Source of the DNA: Bacillota bacterium
GTDB taxonomy: Bacteria; Bacillota; Clostridia; Oscillospirales; Acutalibacteraceae
Assembly (NCBI GenBank): GCA_023410445.1
Contig: JAEYPT010000001.1
Coordinates: 434,001-498,000, forward strand
DNA: 64,000 nucleotides
Direction: 5' to 3'
Part shown: piece after piece, positions 33,591-41,512 of the stretch
Layout of the letters: every line of letters starts with the position of its first letter
How positions within the stretch are numbered: position 1 is the first letter of the stretch
Notes under the pieces: generated by a model
What the model saw: the letters and a program-made list of their open reading frames with translations, nothing else
Databases searched by the model: none
What the model was told of the DNA's origin: nothing
Position numbers and translations under genes: made by a program

Positions 33591-34142
33591 CTATTTTTTG
33601 GCTTCGTTCTTTTTCTTTTCTTCCGCTAGCGCGCTGAGAATTCGTTCGGCGGCCGTGCGGCGCGCGTTTGCCTCAACGGATAGCTCAATCGCCAAACGTG
33701 TGAGTTCTGCTTCCCCCTGAAGGGCGGTGGACCTGACCCGCTCGCAGATCTCTTTCATCGCCGCGGACTGTGCGCTGCAAAAGCTGTTGTACATTTCACT
33801 TTTGGAGGCGTCCTGCAGAAGGTTGTTCATCAGGGAAGCGATATCCTGAATGGAAAGCACCGGCTTAAGCATACAGATCACAGTCAGTAACGCGAGGTGA
33901 TCGCGCGAATATTTTTTCTGCTCCGGCCGGGGCAAAATCCGGTCCTTCACGTAATTGTTGATCATGCTGGAGGTCAGCAGGCTGGAATTCTCGTCGCGTT
34001 CGAACAGGCTGAGCTGCTTATCCATGTAGGTCAGCACCTGATCCATATACAGGTAGATTTCCGGCAGACGGTCCCATTCTACGCCGTTATTTTCCTGTAT
34101 TTTCTGTGCCCATTCCGATATTCTGTCCGTTGCTTCGCTCAT
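33591..34142 (-). CDS. DUF1836 domain protein (putative DNA-binding regulator)
   Basis: A 183-residue protein of the DUF1836 family (BS_ykrK-like). The signature is TSSMINNYVKDRILPRPEQK followed by KYSRDHLALLTVICMLK, similar to a MerR-type winged helix. The C-terminus is a long charged helix ending KKKNEAKK. It starts inside the end of the AraC-type gene (ATGA overlap on the minus strand), so both regulators are made together. Targets are unknown; the divergent oadG-oadB genes are candidates. Confidence 0.83.
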   Translation of the reverse strand: MSEATDRISEWAQKIQENNGVEWDRLPEIYLYMDQVLTYMDKQLSLFERDENSSLLTSSMINNYVKDRILPRPEQKKYSRDHLALLTVICMLKPVLSIQDIASLMNNLLQDASKSEMYNSFCSAQSAAMKEICERVRSTALQGEAELTRLAIELSVEANARRTAAERILSALAEEKKKNEAKK

Positions 34143-34996
34143 TTGGGTTCCTTCCTCCCCTGCCGCGTGCGCTCCTCCAAAAGGTAGCGGCTCGGCGGCA
34201 TTCCCATGTACTTCTTAAACACTCTCGAAAAATAAAGCTGATCCGAAAAACCGGTGGAATAGGCGGCTTCCCCTACGGTAAGACCTCCGCCCTCCAGAAG
34301 ACCGGCGGCCTTGTTGATGCGGTAGCGCATCAGGTACTCATTGGGCGGCATGGAGAGATGCTGCATAAACAGCCGGTACAGGTGGCTCCTGCTGATGCCC
34401 GCGCTGGCCGCAACGTTCCGGATTCCAATGTCACCGGAATAATTGTACTCAATGTATTTAATTGCCTTCTGCACGTAGTCGTAGCCGTTGTCGTGCGGTT
34501 CGGCGGAAGTTCCGAACTGTTCCATCAGCGCGGCGAGAAACAGCAGCAGTCCTGATTCCATGCGGGCTTCTTCCTGTGGGCTGAACCCGGAGGAGTTGCA
34601 GATATCCACCAGAAGATCGCGCAGGCGGCTGTCCCGGTCGTAGTGGAACACGGGGTCGCCTGCCAGCAGGCCGGTCTGCTCCATCAGCCGTTTGGCGTCC
34701 GTGCCGTTAAAGCCAACCCAACAGTATTCCCACGGGTTGTCGGCGTCCGCGGCATAGGAGACGATCCGCGACGGCAGCACCAGAAAGCCGTCCCCGGCGG
34801 AAAGCCGGAATACCTTGCCTTCGCTGGAAAATTCCCCGCACCCGGAGATGACGTAATGAATGAGGTAGTGATCCCTCACGGCAGGCCCCCATGCGTGGCC
34901 CGGGCCACAGTGCTGAATGCCGCAACTGTACACGGCAAGCCCCAGACTGTTATGAAACGAGACTTTGAAGGACCGCCGGAATTCCTCGTTGGTCAT
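34139..34996 (-). CDS. AraC family transcriptional regulator
   Basis: A 285-residue regulator. The N-terminal cupin-like sensing domain (HYLIHYVISGCGEFSSEGKV, LSAGDGFLVLPSRIV) resembles those of sugar-responsive AraC proteins. The C-terminal double helix-turn-helix (~190-280) has GIRNVAASAGISRSHLYRLF and EAAYSTGFSDQLYFSRVFKK. It is transcribed divergently from oadG-oadB across a symmetric promoter region and co-transcribed with DUF1836. The ligand is unknown. Confidence 0.9.
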   Translation of the reverse strand: MTNEEFRRSFKVSFHNSLGLAVYSCGIQHCGPGHAWGPAVRDHYLIHYVISGCGEFSSEGKVFRLSAGDGFLVLPSRIVSYAADADNPWEYCWVGFNGTDAKRLMEQTGLLAGDPVFHYDRDSRLRDLLVDICNSSGFSPQEEARMESGLLLFLAALMEQFGTSAEPHDNGYDYVQKAIKYIEYNYSGDIGIRNVAASAGISRSHLYRLFMQHLSMPPNEYLMRYRINKAAGLLEGGGLTVGEAAYSTGFSDQLYFSRVFKKYMGMPPSRYLLEERTRQGRKEPK

Positions 34997-35037
34997 GGTG
35001 CGGGGATACCTCCGTTTCTCAGGAATCTTTGTCTCTC

Positions 35038-35066
35038 ATTATAATTCGTGACGCCTTTCAATGCAA
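35038..35066 (-). promoter_or_regulatory. Sigma-A promoter for the AraC-DUF1836 operon
   Basis: On the minus strand, TTGCAT (35061-35066) and TATAAT (35038-35043) are 17 bases apart, about 40 bases before the AraC start codon. Confidence 0.75.
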
Positions 35067-35099
35067 TAAAAAACAGAATCACGCAGTTTTTTCATTGCA
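35062..35099. repeat. Inverted repeat spanning both divergent -35 elements (possible operator)
   Basis: TGCAATAAAAAAC (35062-35074) mirrors GTTTTTTCATTGCA (35086-35099) with one base of length difference and an 11-base centre. Each arm contains the -35 of one of the two divergent promoters. Confidence 0.5.
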
Positions 35100-35123
35100 A
35101 AAAATTCCTCAATCAGCTATAAT
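35095..35123 (+). promoter_or_regulatory. Sigma-A promoter for oadG-oadB
   Basis: TTGCAA (35095-35100) and TATAAT (35118-35123) are 17 bases apart. The leader to oadG is about 110 bases and contains a CGGCCGT/ACGGCCG inverted repeat (35177-35210). Confidence 0.78.
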
Positions 35124-35237
35124 AAACAGGATTCCTACGTAAATTATGCAGGATTGTTTCGAACTTTAATCATGAACGGCCGTAAAATAGGCTCTTTTTC
35201 GGGACGGCCGGCTCCAGAAATGAAATGAGGTTGGAAT

Positions 35238-35621
35238 ATGCAGTCAAATCTTCAAATTTCACTGGTCGTGTTTATAACTGGCCTTGTGGTCGTGTTTGCG
35301 GTGCTGATCGGCCTAGTATTGATTGTTCGCGGATACGGCGCCGCGATCCGTTCCTTGCAGAACCGGACTGAACCGGAAGCTCCGGACCGCGCAGAACCGG
35401 AACGGGCTGTTTCTGCCGAGCCGGTGCAGGCTTTTGTTCCGCAGTCGGAACCCGTGGCCGCGCAGGAGGGCGCAATTCCGGAAGAGGTTGTTGCCGCAAT
35501 CGCCGCGGCGGTTTATTGCATGTTCCCGTCCGGGAAGGTGACGTCGATCCGGCGTTCCGCTGCTCCGGGCCGCTCCGCGTGGGGTATGGCGGGGCTTGTG
35601 GAGGGCACTCGCCCGTTCTGA
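35238..35621 (+). CDS. OadG-type sodium pump decarboxylase gamma subunit
   Basis: A 127-residue small membrane protein. A single N-terminal membrane helix (residues ~6-33, ISLVVFITGLVVVFAVLIGL) is followed by a charged, proline/glutamate-rich linker and a short C-terminal patch EEVVAAIAAAVYCMFPSGKV. This is the layout of OadG/MmdD gamma subunits that hold decarboxylase complexes at the membrane. The beta subunit follows 46 bases downstream. No alpha (carboxyltransferase) or biotin-carrier gene is adjacent. Confidence 0.8.
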   Translation: MQSNLQISLVVFITGLVVVFAVLIGLVLIVRGYGAAIRSLQNRTEPEAPDRAEPERAVSAEPVQAFVPQSEPVAAQEGAIPEEVVAAIAAAVYCMFPSGKVTSIRRSAAPGRSAWGMAGLVEGTRPF

Positions 35622-35667
35622 CCGGCATGAATTCCGCAAATCAGCGAATACGAAAGGAAGAAAGAAA

Positions 35668-36813
35668 GTGGATGTTTTAACCGCGTTTACAGAGTCAGTT
35701 GAAAAGATTTTCCAGACCTCCGGCTTTGCCGGAAACGACTGGCGCAACTATGTTATGATCGTCATTGCGGGAGTGCTGATTTATCTTGCTATTCGGAAAC
35801 AGTACGAACCGCTTCTTCTTCTCCCGATTGCGTTCGGCATGCTTCTGGTGAACCTCTGCCCAGCCCTCATGGCGGCGCCAATGGGCAATGAGGCAGGTGG
35901 CCTGTTCTATTATTTGTATCTCGGGGTAAAGCTCGGAATTTATCCGCCGCTGATCTTCCTCGGCATTGGAGCGATGACGGATTTCGGTCCCCTGATTGCC
36001 GACCCGAAAAGCTTTTTGCTGGGCGCCGCGGCGCAGCTGGGTATCTTTGCGACGTTCATCGGCGCGGTCCTCCTCGGATTCACTGTTCAGGAAGCAGGGG
36101 CGATTGGCATTATCGGCGGAGCGGACGGCCCCACGGCCATCTACGTAACGTCGCGTCTGGCCCCGCACCTGCTCGGACCCATTGCCGTGGCGGCTTATTC
36201 CTACATGGCTTTGGTGCCGATCATACAACCTCCGATTATGCGCGCACTGACGACGCGGAAAGAGCGGATGGTTCGCATGGAACAGCTTCGTCCGGTTTCC
36301 AAGCTGGAGAAGATTCTGTTCCCGATCATCGTGACGGTGCTGATTGCACTTTTGCTCCCGGCAGCCGCTCCGCTGATCGGCATGCTGATGCTGGGGAATC
36401 TTTTCCGCGAGAGCGGCGTGGTGGAACGGATCAGCAAAACGGCTCAGAACGAGCTGATGAACATCATCACGATTTTCCTCGGCACTACAGTGGGCGCCAC
36501 CGCGACGGGCAGCGTGTTTCTTTCCGGCCAGACAATTAAGATCATCATCCTCGGCCTTCTGGCGTTTTCCATCGGCACGGCCGGAGGGGTTCTGCTCGGC
36601 AAGCTGATGTGCCGTGCAACCGGGTACCGCGTCAATCCACTGATCGGTTCGGCTGGCGTTTCCGCCGTCCCGATGGCGGCCCGCGTTTCGCAGAAGGTAG
36701 GGCAGGAGGAAGACCCCGACAACTACCTGCTGATGCACGCGATGGGCCCGAACGTTTCAGGCGTGATCGGTTCCGCCGTGGCGGCGGGCGTTCTGCTCAG
36801 TATTCTGAAGTAA
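35668..36813 (+). CDS. Sodium ion-translocating decarboxylase beta subunit (OadB/MmdB/GcdB family)
   Basis: A 381-residue polytopic membrane protein that couples decarboxylation of a carboxybiotin carrier to Na+ export. The family signatures DFGPLIADPKSFLLGAAAQL and GAIGIIGGADGPTAIYVTSR are intact, the latter holding the Asp needed for sodium transport, and SYMALVPIIQPPIMRAL and AVPMAARVSQKVGQ follow. The GTG at 35668 follows GAAAGGAAG by eight bases; an in-frame upstream extension overlaps oadG. Which acid is decarboxylated depends on the alpha subunit encoded elsewhere. Confidence 0.92.
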   Translation: MDVLTAFTESVEKIFQTSGFAGNDWRNYVMIVIAGVLIYLAIRKQYEPLLLLPIAFGMLLVNLCPALMAAPMGNEAGGLFYYLYLGVKLGIYPPLIFLGIGAMTDFGPLIADPKSFLLGAAAQLGIFATFIGAVLLGFTVQEAGAIGIIGGADGPTAIYVTSRLAPHLLGPIAVAAYSYMALVPIIQPPIMRALTTRKERMVRMEQLRPVSKLEKILFPIIVTVLIALLLPAAAPLIGMLMLGNLFRESGVVERISKTAQNELMNIITIFLGTTVGATATGSVFLSGQTIKIIILGLLAFSIGTAGGVLLGKLMCRATGYRVNPLIGSAGVSAVPMAARVSQKVGQEEDPDNYLLMHAMGPNVSGVIGSAVAAGVLLSILK

Positions 36814-37030
36814 TCGCCGGGAATGATAGCCGCCCGCATGCCGTATTCGCTGGCATGCGGGCATTTTGCAGGTTCGCCCCACGGCGGACTTTTTTTGACC
36901 GAATGTCCTATGTTTTTTGGGATTGCTTTTCTGAAATTTGCTATTTCCCCGTTTCTATTGTACAATAAGTACAATGACTAAGTTTACAGAGGGCGCTGAT
37001 CCGCCCAATTTTTATTTTTGGCGGTGAACT

Positions 37031-39412
37031 ATGGAAAACTTACAGATGCTTGACCTTCGGCGAAAGGTCCTGGAAAAGGAATTCTGCCGGATGAATCCGC
37101 AGCAGCGCGACGCGGTATTTTCCGTGGAGGGGCCTCTTCTGATTCTTGCAGGCGCAGGGAGCGGAAAGACCACGGTGCTGGTCAATCGGATTGCCAACCT
37201 GATCCGCTACGGCAACGCCTACCAGTCGGAAAACCTCCCGAATCTATCCGGAGAGGATTCAGAGGAGATTCAGCGTTATCTGGAAAAGGATGAGCCTCTT
37301 TCTCCGGAGACAAAGAAAAAGCTGGCAGACGACCCATGTCCGCCGTGGCAGATTATGGCGATTACGTTCACGAATAAGGCGGCAGGAGAGATGAAAAACC
37401 GCCTTTCCGCGCTCTTGGGGGAATCCGGGGACGAGGTGTGGGCTTCCACGTTCCATTCCACCTGCGCGCGCTTTCTGAGGCGCGAGGCGCAGGCCGCCGG
37501 ATACACCAACCATTTTACCGTTTACGATTCGGACGATTCCAAGCGGGTTATGAAGGACTGCATGAAGCAGCTGGGAATCGACGACAAAAAGCTTTCCTGC
37601 AAGTCGATCCTCTCGGAGATTTCCCATGCGAAGGACAGCCTGATGGGACCGGGTGAATTTCAGAGGACCGCGGGAAACGACGCACGGCTTTCGCAGATCG
37701 GGCAGGCCTACCAGCATTATCAGGCGCGCCTAAAGGCGGCCGATGCCATGGATTTCGATGACCTCATCTACAATGCTGTGCTGCTGTTCCAGAATGTCCC
37801 GGAGGTGCTGGAACGGTATCAGAACCGCTTCCGTTATGTTCTTGTCGACGAATATCAGGATACCAGCCATGCGCAGTACATGCTTGTCCGCCTTCTTTCC
37901 CAGAAGCGACGCAATCTGTGCGTGGTCGGGGACGACGACCAGAGCATTTACAAATTCCGCGGAGCCACCATTGAAAACATTCTGAGCTTTGAAAAAACCT
38001 TCCCACGTGCGAAAGTGATCCGGCTCGAACAGAATTACCGTTCCACCAAAACCATTCTGGACGCGGCGAACGCGGTGATTGCAAATAACGCGAACCGCAA
38101 GGGGAAAAAGCTCTGGACCAAGAACCCGCAGGGCAGCCTGATCGGCGTACATACCGCTCTTAACGAACAGGACGAGGCGGATTACATTGTCCGGAAGATT
38201 CAGGATGGTGTGGCCGCCGGCCGGAGCTATTCGGATTTTGCGGTGCTTTACCGCATGAATACGCAGTCAAACGTGCTGGAAAAGGTCTTTACGAAATCCG
38301 GGGTTCCGCACCGGATTATCGGCGGGCACCGGTTCTATGACCGGAAGGAAATTCAGGATATGCTCGCCTATTTGCAGGTGATCAACAATCCGGATGACGA
38401 CGTAAGGCTCACGAGGATCGTCAACCGGCCGAAGCGGGCGATCGGAGACCGAACCATCGCACAGGCTTCCGAGATCGCGGCGCGTGTGGGCGAAAGCCTG
38501 TTCACGGTGATCCGGAACGCGGGGGAATTCGAACCGCTCAAACGGTCCGCTCAAAAGCTGGAGCAATTTTCCATCATGCTGCAGGAACTGATTGATCTTT
38601 CGCAGGACGGAAAAACCGGTCTAAACGACCTGTACCGGGCCGTGCTGGAAAAAACGGGATATGTGGAGGCGCTGCTCACCTCCGGAGAGGAAGACGCACA
38701 GGACCGCGTGGACAATATCCGCGAGCTTTCCTCCAACCTGTTGAAATATGAGGAAGAGAACGGACAGGAAGCGGAGCTTACCGGATTTCTGGAAGAAGTT
38801 TCCCTCCTGACGGATATCGACAATTACGACGCCTCGTCCGACAGCGTCATTCTGATGACGATGCATTCCGCGAAGGGTTTGGAATTCCCCGTGGTGTTCC
38901 TGCCGGGCTTTGAGGAAGGAATTTTCCCGGGCATGCAGGTACTGTATAATCCCGGGGAGATCGAGGAGGAGCGCCGCCTTGCCTATGTGGCGATTACACG
39001 TGCGCGGGAAGAACTCTGTATCCTCCATGCCGACAGCCGCATGCTGATCGGCAACAGCATGCGAAACATGGCATCGCGCTTTTTAAAAGAGATTCCGGAG
39101 GAACTCCTGGACCGCAGCCGTGCGCGGGAATGGGTAAAACCGAAACCGGGCACATCCTTTTCCGCCTCCGCCCGGGAGGCGCGCATCGCCTCCACGGAAG
39201 CCGCGCGCAGCTTCGGGGGAGTGCGTGCAGCAGCGCCGGGAGCGCCGGGTACGTCGTTTCGGGCCGGAGACGGCGTGTGTCATAAGGTCTTCGGTTCCGG
39301 GGTGGTCCTTTCGGCTTCCCACATCGGCAACGATACTCTTCTGGAAATCGCCTTCGAGCGCGTCGGCACCAAAAAGCTGATGGCGAATTTTGCCCATCTG
39401 CAAAAGCAGTGA
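37031..39412 (+). CDS. pcrA: UvrD/PcrA-type ATP-dependent 3'-5' DNA helicase
   Basis: A 793-residue superfamily 1A helicase acting in repair and replication-conflict resolution. The Q-motif (MNPQQRDAV) is followed by Walker A GAGSGKTT (41-48), TFTNKAAGEMKNR, TFHSTCARFLRR, Walker B VDEYQDTSHAQ, VGDDDQSIYKFRGA, LEQNYRST and TMHSAKGLEFPVVF. The C-terminal tail (~720-793, VCHKVFGSGVVLS) is the RNA-polymerase-binding Tudor-like region typical of PcrA. Length and motif order are normal. The gene is monocistronic, with a terminator just after it. Confidence 0.95.
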   Translation: MENLQMLDLRRKVLEKEFCRMNPQQRDAVFSVEGPLLILAGAGSGKTTVLVNRIANLIRYGNAYQSENLPNLSGEDSEEIQRYLEKDEPLSPETKKKLADDPCPPWQIMAITFTNKAAGEMKNRLSALLGESGDEVWASTFHSTCARFLRREAQAAGYTNHFTVYDSDDSKRVMKDCMKQLGIDDKKLSCKSILSEISHAKDSLMGPGEFQRTAGNDARLSQIGQAYQHYQARLKAADAMDFDDLIYNAVLLFQNVPEVLERYQNRFRYVLVDEYQDTSHAQYMLVRLLSQKRRNLCVVGDDDQSIYKFRGATIENILSFEKTFPRAKVIRLEQNYRSTKTILDAANAVIANNANRKGKKLWTKNPQGSLIGVHTALNEQDEADYIVRKIQDGVAAGRSYSDFAVLYRMNTQSNVLEKVFTKSGVPHRIIGGHRFYDRKEIQDMLAYLQVINNPDDDVRLTRIVNRPKRAIGDRTIAQASEIAARVGESLFTVIRNAGEFEPLKRSAQKLEQFSIMLQELIDLSQDGKTGLNDLYRAVLEKTGYVEALLTSGEEDAQDRVDNIRELSSNLLKYEEENGQEAELTGFLEEVSLLTDIDNYDASSDSVILMTMHSAKGLEFPVVFLPGFEEGIFPGMQVLYNPGEIEEERRLAYVAITRAREELCILHADSRMLIGNSMRNMASRFLKEIPEELLDRSRAREWVKPKPGTSFSASAREARIASTEAARSFGGVRAAAPGAPGTSFRAGDGVCHKVFGSGVVLSASHIGNDTLLEIAFERVGTKKLMANFAHLQKQ

Positions 39413-39445
39413 AAAAAGCCCCCGTCTGACTTGGTCAGGCGGGGG
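39412..39445. terminator. Terminator between convergent pcrA and the 272-residue unknown
   Basis: CCCCCGTCTGAC (39419-39430) pairs with GTCAGGCGGGGG (39434-39445), one wobble pair, three-base loop. The minus strand continues with GCTTTTTTC, so it is a strong terminator for the minus-strand gene. Confidence 0.85.
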
Positions 39446-39452
39446 TCAGCTG

Positions 39453-40271
39453 TTATTCCTTATCGTGAATTTCGCAGTGGGGATCGGCGGCGACGTCGCT
39501 GACCTTCGGCGGGAAAAAGTCGGCCGTCGGAAATTCAATGCGGCGGAACATTTCCCGTGGGCTGTCGGATGTAGGCGCGCATTCCTTATCCGGGATGCAG
39601 AAGTCGTAGGCAGGGATCAGCATGGGAACATCGCGGACCAGCTGTACGATGGTGAACAGGCCGAGGGTTGCATAAACGGAATGGCAGCAGCTGTAGTCGA
39701 ATTCCGAGCCGTAAAGGGCGCTGATGCTCTCTGGGATACGGCTGCAAAGGTCTGCTCCCTGCGGCGGACGTTCGCAGATCTTAGCCGAAAGGCCGATCGG
39801 CTCCGAAACCTGCGCAACGGCTCTCGGCAGAACTTTACCGGTGCAGAGTTCTACGTCTGGTTCCACGTCGGAGCCGGAAACGAACGTTTTCACATTCCCT
39901 TCGCTTCCGTACAGGATCACGCGCTTGTTGGCGAGGGCAATCCCGTGCAGGACGGCCGGGCAGGCAGTCTGCGGGCCGAAAATATCGAGGCAGATGTCAA
40001 AGAAGAAGGTCATGTCAACTGCGAAGAAGCCCTGATTAAAGGGAACCGCTTCCAGATGAAGAAAAACTTTGATCACCTCGGCGCTCCGGATCCGGACGTT
40101 GCATGCCTGTTCGATTACTTCATGCTTATCCGGGGTAAAATATACCCGCAGATCCTCAAGATATTCCTTTGCACTGCATGAATCATATACGCGCGCTGCG
40201 TCGATGCACACCGCTTCTTTGATGTTTCCTGCGCATTGGTTTGCGGCAGCTTCTGTACTGTTTTTATCCAT
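39453..40271 (-). CDS. Conserved clostridial cysteine-containing protein of unknown function
   Basis: A 272-residue soluble protein I cannot assign to a named family. Visible features are an N-terminal KEAVCIDAARVYDSCSAKEY with paired cysteines, a beta-rich middle (DPDVELCTGKVLP-like EPDVELCTGKVLPRAV), SEFDYSCCHSVYATLGLF, and a charged C-terminus ending CEIHDKE; about 13 cysteines in all. AGGAGG precedes the ATG. The cysteine content and a CATAAACT element upstream hint at a spore-coat-like protein made in the mother cell, but this is inference. It ends at a strong terminator. Confidence 0.72.
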   Translation of the reverse strand: MDKNSTEAAANQCAGNIKEAVCIDAARVYDSCSAKEYLEDLRVYFTPDKHEVIEQACNVRIRSAEVIKVFLHLEAVPFNQGFFAVDMTFFFDICLDIFGPQTACPAVLHGIALANKRVILYGSEGNVKTFVSGSDVEPDVELCTGKVLPRAVAQVSEPIGLSAKICERPPQGADLCSRIPESISALYGSEFDYSCCHSVYATLGLFTIVQLVRDVPMLIPAYDFCIPDKECAPTSDSPREMFRRIEFPTADFFPPKVSDVAADPHCEIHDKE

Positions 40272-40377
40272 AAAATCATCCTCCTACACGTTTCATGATG
40301 CCTTGTTCTCTATATCAGTTTATGGCGACGATTTAATTGTGTTACAGGATTCCTTTTTGGATAAAACGTTTCAAAAC

Positions 40378-40599
40378 TCAGCTCAAAAAACCCGTGTTTC
40401 CCTGCTCCAGACCGTTTACGGCGGCTGTGATTCGGCTCTGCGCATCCTCTCCGGTGCGGGAGTTTTCCACGAAGCGGATGACTTCCTTTTGCTGTGCGTC
40501 ATCCAGCAGACTGAAATGCCGCATCGCATCCTGATGCATTGCCAGCGACATCATCAGCCCGATCGGCATATCCCGCGCGTCTGACTCTTTTTTGCCCAA
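40378..40599 (-). CDS. Small conserved hypothetical protein
   Basis: A 73-residue soluble, helical protein. The TTG at 40599 is preferred since GGGAGG lies eight bases upstream; a GTG at 40608 overlaps that ribosome site. The segment RDMPIGLMMSLAMHQDAMRH, then FSLLDDAQQKEVIRFVENSR, recurs in uncharacterised small proteins of Clostridia as far as I recall. No function is known. It lies upstream of the 272-residue unknown on the same strand with a gap of ~106 bases that shows no other gene. Confidence 0.7.
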   Translation of the reverse strand: MGKKESDARDMPIGLMMSLAMHQDAMRHFSLLDDAQQKEVIRFVENSRTGEDAQSRITAAVNGLEQGNTGFLS

Positions 40600-40687
40600 T
40601 CGTATCACCTCCCATCGCTCTTAGTTTGCTTGTTTCCGGCTTCTTCATTCCATGAAACACGGCTTTTCCGTTCCCGCCGGGGAGGGC

Positions 40688-40716
40688 TTGCAAGAAATTC
40701 GCCGGTTTGGTATAAT
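40688..40716 (+). promoter_or_regulatory. Sigma-A promoter for the thymidylate-kinase-like operon
   Basis: TTGCAA (40688-40693) and TATAAT (40711-40716) are 17 bases apart. The leader to the kinase start is about 105 bases. Confidence 0.8.
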
Positions 40717-40751
40717 AATTGAAACAAATTAACGTCAAAGGTAGAATCGAA

Positions 40752-40832
40752 ATGGCAGATATGGAAGAATCCGACCGTTTCCCTGAGCCGGAAAACAGGG
40801 CGGGAACCCGGAAATCGGGGAAGACGGAATGA
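40752..40832 (+). CDS. Possible 26-residue leader ORF overlapping the kinase gene
   Basis: An ATG at 40752 opens a 26-codon frame (MADMEESDRFPEPENRAGTR then six more residues) whose TGA overlaps the kinase ATG as ATGA. It fills most of the transcript leader after the promoter. The ribosome site is weak (AAAGGTAG). It may serve translational coupling or be a real small protein; no homologue is recognised. Highly charged and hydrophilic. Confidence 0.35.
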   Translation: MADMEESDRFPEPENRAGTRKSGKTE

Positions 40833-41512
40833 ACGGAAGACTGATTACCATTGAGGGCCTTGACGGAAGCGGCAAGGCAACGCAGACGGAGCTTCTGTGC
40901 GGGGAGCTTTCCCGCAGGGGACTGCAGCCTCTGCATATCTCTTTCCCCGATTACGAGGCGGAATCGTCAGCGCCTGTGCGGATGTATCTGAACGGGGATT
41001 TCGGGAAGAATCCTGAGGATGTAAACGCCTATGCAGCGTCTTCATTTTTTGCTGTGGACCGCTACGCAAGCTATGTGCGCCGCTGGCGCGACGATTACCG
41101 GAATGGAGCGCTTATTGTCGCCGATCGGTATACGACCTCCAACCTGATCTATCAGCTGCCCAAGCTGCCGCACGGGGAATGGGACGCTTTTTCCGACTGG
41201 CTGCTTGACTTTGAATACGGGAAGCTCGGTCTGCCCGCCCCCGATCTGACGGTATACCTGAAAGTGGACCCGGAGGTTTCGCAGATGCTTTTGGATCGGC
41301 GCTATCACGGGGACTTGCAAAAGCGCGATATTCACGAGAGCAACACTGCTTTTCAGGAGGCTTGCCGGGAGAGTGCCGGTTATGCCGCGGACCGGTTGAA
41401 CTGGCGCACAGTGGACTGCATCCGGAACGGCGAGCTGCGGCCCGCCAGTGAAATAGGCGACGAAATTTTAAAATTAGTAATGGGAGAACTTCATTTTTAT
41501 GCTTCAGTTTAA
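40829..41512 (+). CDS. tmk: Thymidylate kinase-like nucleoside monophosphate kinase
   Basis: A 227-residue P-loop kinase of the dTMP kinase/deoxynucleoside kinase superfamily. The loop is GLDGSGKAT (10-18): the residue after the lysine is Ala, not Ser/Thr, with Thr next. FPDYEAESSAPVRMYLNGDF, VADRYTTSNLIYQ (DRY/DRx motif) and VYLKVDPEVSQMLLDRR (lid region) support the Tmk family. The stop overlaps DUF2156 by 14 bases. Probably a second, divergent Tmk-like enzyme rather than the essential one, though the window cannot tell. Confidence 0.82.
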   Translation: MNGRLITIEGLDGSGKATQTELLCGELSRRGLQPLHISFPDYEAESSAPVRMYLNGDFGKNPEDVNAYAASSFFAVDRYASYVRRWRDDYRNGALIVADRYTTSNLIYQLPKLPHGEWDAFSDWLLDFEYGKLGLPAPDLTVYLKVDPEVSQMLLDRRYHGDLQKRDIHESNTAFQEACRESAGYAADRLNWRTVDCIRNGELRPASEIGDEILKLVMGELHFYASV

